A stretch of 5,530 bases of DNA from Kiritimatiellia bacterium (GTDB lineage: Bacteria; Verrucomicrobiota; Kiritimatiellia; RFP12; UBA1067), in assembly GCA_024405255.1 (NCBI GenBank), contig JAKSOY010000270.1, forward strand, positions 1-5,530, written 5' to 3'. The stretch's first letter is position 1. Every line of letters starts with the position of its first letter. The notes beneath the pieces were generated by a model that was not told where the DNA came from, did not search any database, and was given only the letters and a program-made list of their open reading frames with translations. The translations under genes and the position numbers were made by a program. Positions 1 to 5,530 of the stretch are shown here, piece by piece.

Positions 1-474
1 GTCGAGGCGCTTAAAACGTCTTTCGCGCCGGAAAGCATCGGCCAGATCGTTCAGCAGGCGAAAGCCCACGAAGAGGCCGGATGCATTTGTCCGAATTGCG
101 GCAAGTCGATGAGCCTCCTCAAAGTGGCTGTTGGGCGGCGCCAGATTGAAATCGATGTGTGCGGTACGTGCCAGACGGTGTGGTACGACAAGGACGAATT
201 TGAATCGCTTGTGCCGACCGACGGAATCCTCCAGGCGAATGTCTCGGCTGGCAAGACCTATCGTCGTGATATTACACTTGCCGTGGCGGCCGATTTGCGC
301 AGCGGGCGCGTAAAAGCCGCCGACAAGACGAAGTTCTGGGGAATTCTGCGTACGGCCTATCATGTTCCGCAACCTGACATCGGACCGATCATCAGCGCCC
401 TCCAATCGCAGCAGGTGATCAAGATTTCATCGGCCGGTTCTTTAAGTCTCGTGGCTCCGGCTCAGCATCGTTGA
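1..474 (+). CDS. Zinc-ribbon (zf-TFIIB-like) protein, 5'-truncated by window edge
   Basis: The reading frame is open from base 1 to the TGA at 472-474, giving the last 157 residues of a protein that starts upstream. Residues 30-70 of the fragment form a zinc ribbon: CPNCG (C30, C33), about 20 residues, then CGTC (C54, C57) followed by VWYDKDEFESL. This matches the TFIIB-type zinc-ribbon pattern (Pfam zf-TFIIB, PF13453), where the second Cys pair is followed by W-x-D-x-x-E-L. An internal ATG at 109 exists but would remove the first Cys pair, so it is not the start. The C-terminal part (about residues 97-153) has a helix, helix, then short beta-hairpin look (VIKISSAGSLSLV), which could be a small winged helix; this is inference. 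There is no signal peptide or membrane segment in the visible part, so it is probably cytoplasmic. The role is unknown. It precedes the enzyme operon but has its own reading frame and is separated from it by a promoter, so a functional link is not shown. Confidence 0.75.
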   Translation, partial: VEALKTSFAPESIGQIVQQAKAHEEAGCICPNCGKSMSLLKVAVGRRQIEIDVCGTCQTVWYDKDEFESLVPTDGILQANVSAGKTYRRDITLAVAADLRSGRVKAADKTKFWGILRTAYHVPQPDIGPIISALQSQQVIKISSAGSLSLVAPAQHR

Positions 475-526
475 TTGAATGCGTATTGCTTTTTCACCCA
501 CGGGTTAAACTCCAGCGTGTGGAAGA

Positions 527-556
527 TTGACAGATGACTGAGGATTTCGGTATACT
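527..556 (+). promoter_or_regulatory. Sigma-70-type promoter for the glycosidase operon
   Basis: A perfect -35 box TTGACA (527-532) is followed, after an 18-base spacer, by TATACT (551-556), which matches the -10 consensus TATAAT at five of six positions. It lies in the 153-base gap between the zinc-ribbon gene and the DUF1080 gene, on the right strand. Transcription would be expected to start around 562-565, leaving a leader of about 65 bases before the ATG at 628. There is no extended -10 TG. No clear operator palindrome was found around it. With boxes this good, control may come from a repressor, or expression may be fairly constant. The box identity is seen in the sequence; activity is inferred. 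Confidence 0.72.
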
Positions 557-570
557 GTTTACGTTGATTC

Positions 571-599
571 GGAGAATGGGCAGGGGGCTGCTCCTCTCC
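571..599 (+). promoter_or_regulatory. Stem-loop in the predicted 5' UTR
   Basis: GGAGA (571-575) pairs with TCTCC (595-599), and GGGCAG (578-583) pairs with CTGCTC (588-593) with one G-U pair. A small internal loop (AT opposite C) separates the two stems and the terminal loop is GGGG. The hairpin starts just a few bases after the predicted transcription start and ends 28 bases before the ATG at 628. It is not followed by a T-run, so it is not an intrinsic terminator. A 5'-end stem that protects the mRNA, or a site for a regulator, are both possible; the function is inferred. Confidence 0.5.
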
Positions 600-627
600 T
601 CAACGGAACTGAAACAGAAAGACAGCA

Positions 628-1380
628 ATGAAAACAGGAATACTCGGTTTGGCCGTTATTGGGGCCAGTCTCGTGTTCGGCGCAGGGCCGAATGTCGAAG
701 AGGGTTTTGTCTCCCTTTTCAATGGAAAGGATCTCACCGGCTGGATCGGTGCGACGCCGATGTACGGCGTTGAGAACGGCGAACTCGTGTGCATGCCGGA
801 AAAGGCGAAGAACTATCGCGGCGGCGGCAATCTCTGCACGGCGAAACAGTTCGACAACTTCATCCTCCGCTTCGAGTTCTGCATGCCAGTCAACGGCAAC
901 AACGGCGTGGGCATTCGCATGACCGACACCTCCTACTCCGGGATGTGCGAGCTGCAGCTGCTCGACGACGGCGGCAGCCAATACTACGATGCGAAGGCGA
1001 AGAAGGACAAGCTCAAAGCCTACCAGTACACAGCATCCGTCTATGGCGTCAAGCCGGTGCTGCGGGACAACATCGACAACACCAAGGAACCGAATTGCAC
1101 GGGCGGCGGCAGCTATGTGCACAAACCCGGTCTGTGGAACACCGAGGAAGTGCGCGTGGTCGGCGGTCGCATTCAAGTCGTGCTGAATGGCCACCTCGTG
1201 CAGGACTTCGACCTGGCCCAGGTGCCGCCGGACGTCCTCAAGAGACATCCGGAGCTGCGCAAGACGAAAGGCCACATCGGCTGGTTGGGTCACGGGCATC
1301 GGGTGCGTTGGCGTAACATCCGCGTGAAGGAAGTCGGCGCCGATTACAAGCTTCCCAAGTCGCCCAAGGTCGGCGCCTGA
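628..1380 (+). CDS. Secreted DUF1080 protein (3-keto-glycoside lyase/hydratase-type domain)
   Basis: The protein has 250 residues. An N-terminal signal peptide (MKTGILGLAVIGASLVFGA) lacks a lipobox Cys, so export to the periplasm or outside is likely. Residues about 26-236 are a single DUF1080 domain (PF06439) with its usual landmarks in order: GFVSLFNGKDLTGW (26-39), QFDNFILRFEF then NGNNGVGIRM (74-98), ELQLLDD (108-114), YTASVYGVKP (134-143), KPGLWN (166-171), VVLNGHLVQDFDL (184-196), and TKGHIGWLGHG...VRWRNIRVKE (213-235). The fold is a concanavalin-like beta-sandwich. Family members have been reported to act on 3-keto-glycosides as 1,2-lyases and 3-keto-2-hydroxy-glucal hydratases; others are uncharacterised and may only bind sugars. 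No partner 3-dehydrogenase (Gfo/Idh/MocA or GMC type) is in the window. It is the first gene after the promoter at 527-556. The ATG at 628 is preceded by A-rich sequence with no clear Shine-Dalgarno. The family call is firm; the reaction is inferred. Confidence 0.88.
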   Translation: MKTGILGLAVIGASLVFGAGPNVEEGFVSLFNGKDLTGWIGATPMYGVENGELVCMPEKAKNYRGGGNLCTAKQFDNFILRFEFCMPVNGNNGVGIRMTDTSYSGMCELQLLDDGGSQYYDAKAKKDKLKAYQYTASVYGVKPVLRDNIDNTKEPNCTGGGSYVHKPGLWNTEEVRVVGGRIQVVLNGHLVQDFDLAQVPPDVLKRHPELRKTKGHIGWLGHGHRVRWRNIRVKEVGADYKLPKSPKVGA

Positions 1381-1442
1381 GTTCGGCTTGTGACGTTTTT
1401 GTTTGCCGATTGGAAGGCTGTTTGACGAAAGAAAACTTGGTT

Positions 1443-3503
1443 ATGAAAAAATTATTGTTCGTATTCGCGGCTGCGACGGCTGTCGCCGCTTCTGCCGCCA
1501 CGTTTGAGGAACTTCGGGCGCGCTGCGAGAAGAAGGTCTCGTCGCTGACGTTGGACGAAAAATGCCGGCTGCTGATGAATGCCGCGCCGGAAGTGAAGCA
1601 CGCGGGGATCTCGGCCTACGATTGGTGGAACGAGGCGCTGCACGGCGTCGGCCGCCATGTGCGTTCGACGATGTTCCCCATGCCGATCGGCATGGCGGCG
1701 AGTTTCGATCCCGAGCTCATCCGCGAAGTCGGCGATGCGATCTCCACCGAGGCGCGCATCATCCACAAGACGGCGGTTGATCGCAACTACCACGGACGTT
1801 ATTCGGGACTCACGTTCTGGAGTCCGAACGTCAACATCTTCCGCGATCCGCGCTGGGGCCGTGGTATGGAGACGTGGGGCGAAGACCCCTATCTCACCGG
1901 CCGTATGGGCGTCGCGTTCATCCGCGGCATGCAGGGCGACGATCCGGTGTACCTGAAGGTGTCGGCTTGCGCGAAGCACTTCGCGGTCCATTCCGGACCC
2001 GAACCGCTGCGCCACCGCTTCGATGCGCGTCCGTCGAAAAAGGACCTTTGGGAAACCTATCTGCCGGCTTTCGAGGCGTGCGTCCGCGAGGGCGGAGTCG
2101 ACGCGGTGATGAGCGCCTACAACCGCGTCTACGGCGAGAGCGCGACGGCGAGCAAGCTGCTCCTGAAGGACATCCTCCGCGGCCAGTGGGGATTCAAGGG
2201 TCATGTCGTCAGCGATTGTGGCGCGGTCAGCGACATCTGCGGCGGCCACGCGATCGTGAAGAGCGGTGCGGAAGCGGCGGCGCTCGCGATCAAGAACGGT
2301 CTTACCTATGAATGCGGCAGCTGTTTCCGCAACCTCAAGTCGGCGGTCGAGCAAAACCTCGTCACCGAGGCGGAGGTGACGGCGGCGCTCGTCAACCAGC
2401 TGATGACGCGCTATCGTCTCGGCGACATCGAGAAGGATCCCGATTGCCCCTACAACAATCCCGATCCGAAGCTGCTCTGCTCCGAAAAGCATCGGGCGCT
2501 CGCCCGGCGCGCGGCGCGCGAGTCGATGGTGCTGCTGAAGAACGACGGCGCGCTGCCGCTCGATTCGCACGGCGGATTCTACGGCATCTGCGGACCCTCC
2601 GCGACGGACATCTTCTCGCTCATCGGCAACTACTACGGCGTCAACGACCGCATGGTTTCCTATTATGAGGGCATCGTGGGCGCGGTCGATCCCGACGTGC
2701 ACGTCACGTTTGCGCCGGGCTGCCTCTACGGCGAGGGCGGTGGCACGGCCATCCCCTACGAGAAGACGGTCATCGCGGTCATCGGTAACACCGGCTGTTT
2801 CGAAGGCGAGGAGGGCGATGCGCTCGCGACAGGGTCCGCCCGCGGCGACCGCCGGTCGCTCCGTCTTTCCAAGTCGCAGATGAATCTCGTCAATTCGCTC
2901 AAGCGCTGCAAGCGTCGCGGACAGCGGGTCATCACTGTCATCACGGGCGGTTCGCCGGTGGAGCTGAAGGACATTCTTGAGGCGTCCCATGCGGTGGTGA
3001 TGGCGTGGTATGGCGGCGAGGAGGGCGGCAACGCGCTTGGCGACCTGCTCTTCGGCAAGGCCGACTTCACGGCGCGGTTGCCGATCACGTTCCCGGAGAA
3101 CGATGCGGCGCTGCCGCCGTTCGAGAGCTACGCGATGGCGGGGCGTACCTACAAGTACATGACGCAGGGCATTGCGCGTCCGTTCGGCTTCGGCCTTTCC
3201 TACGCGAAATTCGAAGGCGCGGTGAAGACGCGCGAAAAGACGGCGGCCGGCGAACGCGTGGATGTGACGGTGAAGAACGTCTCGAAGCGCGACGGCACGG
3301 CGGTCGTGCAGCTCTACGCGTCGACGGAGAACGCCGGCAAGGGGGCGCCGCTCAAGTCGCTCGTCGCCTTCCGCCGCGTCCCCGTGAAGGCGGGGGCGAC
3401 GGTCGAGGCCTCCTTCGACGTGCCGGCCAAACTGTTGGTGGAATACGCCGAAGACGGCGTTGCGAAACCGGCGACACAGATTTCCTATTCCATTGGACTC
3501 TAA
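1443..3503 (+). CDS. Secreted GH3 beta-glycosidase (beta-xylosidase/beta-glucosidase type)
   Basis: The protein has 686 residues. The ATG at 1443 is chosen over an in-frame TTG at 1410 because it begins a clean signal peptide (MKKLLFVFAAATAVAASAA, likely cut after SAA). The N-terminal GH3 barrel (about 30-330) shows WWNEALHGVGR (61-71), FWSPNVNIFRDPRWGRGMET (125-144), AKHFAVHSGPEPLRHRFD (177-194) and GFKGHVVSDCGAV (250-262). The catalytic nucleophile is Asp258 of the SDCGAV motif. The GH3 C-terminal alpha/beta domain (about 355-585) carries the FEGEE loop (453-457), which by position should hold the acid/base Glu, and ends in FGFGLSY (581-587). A fibronectin-III-like domain (about 593-686, PF14310) closes it with VVQLYAS and KSLVAFRRVPVKAGATV. 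All parts are present, so it should be active. The HSGPE and SDC motifs are typical of beta-xylosidases and related GH3 enzymes, so release of xylose or glucose from non-reducing ends is likely, but specificity is inferred. It lies 62 bases after the DUF1080 gene and 13 before GH27, so it is probably in one operon with them. Confidence 0.93.
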   Translation: MKKLLFVFAAATAVAASAATFEELRARCEKKVSSLTLDEKCRLLMNAAPEVKHAGISAYDWWNEALHGVGRHVRSTMFPMPIGMAASFDPELIREVGDAISTEARIIHKTAVDRNYHGRYSGLTFWSPNVNIFRDPRWGRGMETWGEDPYLTGRMGVAFIRGMQGDDPVYLKVSACAKHFAVHSGPEPLRHRFDARPSKKDLWETYLPAFEACVREGGVDAVMSAYNRVYGESATASKLLLKDILRGQWGFKGHVVSDCGAVSDICGGHAIVKSGAEAAALAIKNGLTYECGSCFRNLKSAVEQNLVTEAEVTAALVNQLMTRYRLGDIEKDPDCPYNNPDPKLLCSEKHRALARRAARESMVLLKNDGALPLDSHGGFYGICGPSATDIFSLIGNYYGVNDRMVSYYEGIVGAVDPDVHVTFAPGCLYGEGGGTAIPYEKTVIAVIGNTGCFEGEEGDALATGSARGDRRSLRLSKSQMNLVNSLKRCKRRGQRVITVITGGSPVELKDILEASHAVVMAWYGGEEGGNALGDLLFGKADFTARLPITFPENDAALPPFESYAMAGRTYKYMTQGIARPFGFGLSYAKFEGAVKTREKTAAGERVDVTVKNVSKRDGTAVVQLYASTENAGKGAPLKSLVAFRRVPVKAGATVEASFDVPAKLLVEYAEDGVAKPATQISYSIGL

Positions 3504-3516
3504 TAAAAACAATACC

Positions 3517-5430
3517 ATGAAAACAAAAGTCTACTCCATTCTCGGCTCCGCCATCCTGGCGGGTGCTTCCGTTTCCGCCGCGACCGTGCTCGTGAACGAG
3601 CAGGATCGTCTGAGCGACGAAATCCTGAAGACGACCGGATTCGCGGTCGTCAAGACTCCGGCCGCCGGCGATAAGGCCATTCGCGTGCTGGATTGTCCGA
3701 AGTGTCCCTGCCGCGCGAAGCTGGCCCATGACGGGAAGTCCGCGACGGTCAATGTGAGCCGCGTCCTTGATTCGTCGGTCGAGAAGGATCGCGCCGCCGC
3801 GTTGAAGCGGACCGTGACCAAAGTCGCCGCGCTGCTCGAGGACATCCCGCCCGAAGGTACGGTGAAGCGTCCGCTCATGGGCTGGTCGAGCTGGAACTGC
3901 TTCTCGCTCAACATCAACGAGGAGAAGCTCGTCGGTGTGGCGGCGGCGATGGCGACGAACGGACTCAAGGCGGCCGGCTATCGCTATGTCAACATGGACG
4001 ACGGCTTTTTCACCGGACACGACCCGGTGACGGGGAAGCTCCAGCTCAACCAGCAGCGTTTCCCGAAGGGGCTCAAGCCGATGGTGGACCGCATCCATGC
4101 GCTGGGCATGAAGGCCGGTACCTACTCCGATGCGGGCGCGGATGCCTGTGGCGGCGCGAAGGGCGTCGGACTCTACCGTCATGACGACGACGACTGCCGC
4201 TTCCACTTCCTCGAGAACGGCTTCGACTTCATCAAGGTCGACTACTGCGGCGGTCGCCGCCTGAAACTCGACGAGCGTAAGCGCTACACCGAGATTCGCC
4301 AGGCGATCGACCGCACGGGCCGCAAGGACATCCGCTACAACATCTGCCGCTGGACCTTCCCCGGTACCTGGTGCGCCGATGTGGCCGAATCCTGGCGTAC
4401 GACGGGCGACATCCGTGCGAACTGGAAGAGCATCAAGAAGCTCATCGGCCTCAATCTCTACCTCTCCGCCTACGCGAAGCCCGGTCATTACAATGACCTC
4501 GACATGCTCGAGGTTGGCATGCGCCGGGATGATCCTTCGTTCCACTCGCCCTATCGGTCCGACACCGGCCTCACGCGGGATGAAGAGATCACCCACTTCG
4601 GACTCTGGTGCATGTTCTCCTCGCCGCTCGTGCTCGGCTGCGACGTGCGCCGGATGTTCCCGGAATCGCTCAAGCTCGCGACGAACCGTTCGCTCCTGAA
4701 GGTGAACCAGAACGACCTCGGGCTCCATGCCCGTGTCGCCGCCAAACTCGCCCCGGATGTCTATGTGTTTGTGAAGGATGCCGACCGGTTCTACGGCACT
4801 GCGCGCTACGTTGCGTTCTACAACGGCAGCGACGCCGACTTCACCTTCGACGTGCCGTTTGCGACGCTCGAGCTCGGCGGCCGCGTCGAGAAGTTCGACC
4901 TCGTCGAGGAGTACGACTATGGCGCCGTCGATTCGCTCCGCGCCGTCGTTCCGCCGCATGGCAGCGCCTTCTACCGGTTGGATGCCGACCAGCGCCTCGA
5001 GCGCGTTGTCTACGAGGCGGAAGACGGCTATTGCCCCGAGTTCCAGCGGCTGCGCAACGCCAATAACAATCAGACTGGCACCGCGCACGAAGCGGCCATT
5101 GCCGGTGCCTCCGGTGGTTATGGCATCTGCTTTTTCGGCGGACGCCCCGGCAACGATCTCCTGTGGAAGGACGTCCATGTGTCCAAGGCTGGCAAGTACC
5201 GGCTCGAATTCCGCGTGCGTCCGTTTGAAGGTCGTCCGTTCGCCGTCGCCGTCAACGGCGCGAAGGGTGTGGAAATCGCCGTTCCCCCGGCGCCGAAAAA
5301 GAACGGCTTCATCACCGTCTCCACAACCGTCACCCTCAAGGCCGGTGTGAACGAGGTACGCCTTTCGGCCGAGAAGGCCTGGGGCCCCGACATCGACTTC
5401 ATGAAAGTGCAGCCGGCCGACGCCAACTGA
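3517..5430 (+). CDS. Secreted GH27 alpha-galactosidase-type enzyme with C-terminal CBM-like domain
   Basis: The protein has 637 residues. The ATG at 3517 is favoured over an in-frame TTG at 3460 because it starts a signal peptide (MKTKVYSILGSAILAGASVSA) and lies 13 bases after the GH3 stop. Residues about 22-115 are an extra N-terminal region of unknown family. The GH27 barrel follows (about 117-395): RPLMGWSSWNCF (118-129), YVNMDDGF (157-164), RFPKGLKPMVDRIHALGMKAGTYSDAG (181-207), FDFIKVDYCGG (236-246) with nucleophile Asp242, WRTTGDIR (293-300) with acid/base Asp298, and NDLDMLEVG (326-334). A beta-sandwich region (about 396-488) is usual after GH27 barrels. Residues about 498-632 start with VYEAEDG and resemble CBM6/CBM35 modules. 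The adjacent Asp pair D161-D162 fits alpha-galactosidase rather than beta-L-arabinopyranosidase, where Glu has been found in this loop. The usual DDCW is DDGF here, so the disulfide common in eukaryotic members is absent. It would remove terminal alpha-galactose from galactosylated glycans. The family call is firm; the substrate is inferred. Confidence 0.92.
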   Translation: MKTKVYSILGSAILAGASVSAATVLVNEQDRLSDEILKTTGFAVVKTPAAGDKAIRVLDCPKCPCRAKLAHDGKSATVNVSRVLDSSVEKDRAAALKRTVTKVAALLEDIPPEGTVKRPLMGWSSWNCFSLNINEEKLVGVAAAMATNGLKAAGYRYVNMDDGFFTGHDPVTGKLQLNQQRFPKGLKPMVDRIHALGMKAGTYSDAGADACGGAKGVGLYRHDDDDCRFHFLENGFDFIKVDYCGGRRLKLDERKRYTEIRQAIDRTGRKDIRYNICRWTFPGTWCADVAESWRTTGDIRANWKSIKKLIGLNLYLSAYAKPGHYNDLDMLEVGMRRDDPSFHSPYRSDTGLTRDEEITHFGLWCMFSSPLVLGCDVRRMFPESLKLATNRSLLKVNQNDLGLHARVAAKLAPDVYVFVKDADRFYGTARYVAFYNGSDADFTFDVPFATLELGGRVEKFDLVEEYDYGAVDSLRAVVPPHGSAFYRLDADQRLERVVYEAEDGYCPEFQRLRNANNNQTGTAHEAAIAGASGGYGICFFGGRPGNDLLWKDVHVSKAGKYRLEFRVRPFEGRPFAVAVNGAKGVEIAVPPAPKKNGFITVSTTVTLKAGVNEVRLSAEKAWGPDIDFMKVQPADAN

Positions 5431-5510
5431 TGCGCGGCCTTGAATAGATGAATCGGAGCATGTACTCCCTCCCATATGCTTTAGAAACAATTGCAAAAAA
5501 CTGCAAACGC

Positions 5511-5530
5511 GGACGCGCGGAAGCGCGTCC
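5511..5530 (+). terminator. Perfect hairpin with GGAA loop, probable terminator cut by window end
   Basis: GGACGCGC (5511-5518) and GCGCGTCC (5523-5530) are perfect inverted repeats of eight bases around a GGAA (GNRA) tetraloop. The hairpin lies 80 bases downstream of the GH27 stop and is preceded by an A-rich stretch (5481-5507), as seen at intrinsic terminators that work in both directions. The T-run needed to confirm it would lie just past the window, so it cannot be seen. The rest of 5431-5510 holds no gene that I can support. Confidence 0.55.

Noticed and set aside
495..522. Weak inverted repeat CACCCACG / CGTGTGG after the zinc-ribbon gene
   Set aside because: Only four continuous pairs plus a bulged extension with a 13-base loop, and no T-run follows, so it is not supported as a terminator.
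534..773. Small plus-strand frame starting between the promoter boxes
   Set aside because: Its start lies inside the promoter spacer, it overlaps the DUF1080 signal peptide in another frame, and its product has no recognisable features.
559..1299. Minus-strand open frame of 246 codons opposite the DUF1080 gene
   Set aside because: It is repetitive in Val, Ala, His and Arg, with no motif, and is opposite a clear DUF1080 gene.
1422..1427. TTGACG as a possible -35 box for a GH3-specific promoter
   Set aside because: No -10-like sequence occurs at a suitable distance; 16-18 bases downstream is already inside the GH3 signal peptide codons and is not TATAAT-like.
1410..1442. Upstream TTG start that would extend the GH3 protein by 11 residues
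   Set aside because: The extension would put charged residues before a well-formed signal peptide; the ATG at 1443 fits better.
1452..3518. Minus-strand open frame of 688 codons opposite the GH3 gene
   Set aside because: Its translation is rich in Arg, His, Ala, Asp and Val with low complexity and no family motif, as expected from the antisense of a high-GC gene. The plus-strand GH3 gene explains the region fully.
3352..5496. Minus-strand open frame of 714 codons opposite the GH27 gene
   Set aside because: It is the antisense shadow of a GC-rich coding frame: no signal peptide or recognisable domain, and it overlaps the whole GH27 gene.

Overview
The window looks like a high-GC, Gram-negative-type bacterial chromosome fragment from a polysaccharide-degrading lineage. 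The best guess is the PVC group (Verrucomicrobiota, Kiritimatiellota or Lentisphaerota, or Planctomycetota). Three things point there: clustered secreted glycoside-active enzymes, a DUF1080 (PF06439) protein of a type abundant in those phyla, and start codons with A-rich leaders and no convincing Shine-Dalgarno sequence. The promoter at 527-556 is close to the sigma-70 consensus and unlike the Bacteroidota -33/-7 type, which argues against Bacteroidota. No SusC/SusD-like gene is visible. This host assignment is inference; the window contains no marker gene.

Layout: (1) 1-474 is the 3' part of a small zinc-ribbon protein gene whose start lies upstream. (2) 475-627 is an intergenic regulatory region with a strong promoter and a stem-loop in the predicted 5' UTR. 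(3) 628-1380 encodes a secreted DUF1080 / 3-keto-glycoside lyase-hydratase-type protein. (4) 1443-3503 encodes a secreted GH3 beta-glycosidase of the beta-xylosidase/beta-glucosidase type. (5) 3517-5430 encodes a secreted GH27 alpha-galactosidase-type enzyme with an unassigned N-terminal domain and a C-terminal CBM6/35-like domain. (6) 5431-5530 is a short trailing region ending in a perfect GNRA-loop hairpin, probably part of a terminator cut by the window edge.

The three enzyme genes are co-directional, 62 and 13 bases apart, with no terminator between them, and all carry signal peptides. They read as one operon driven from 527-556 for breaking down a galactose-decorated plant oligo- or polysaccharide. 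GH27 would remove alpha-galactosyl caps, GH3 would release beta-linked xylose or glucose from non-reducing ends, and the DUF1080 protein may act on 3-keto-glycosides or bind and cleave sugar units by a non-hydrolytic route. The exact glycan cannot be told from sequence. I found no CRISPR array, transposon, tRNA or rRNA. The enzymes belong to known families; the less explained parts are the GH27 N-terminal domain, the 5' UTR hairpin and the zinc-ribbon protein.
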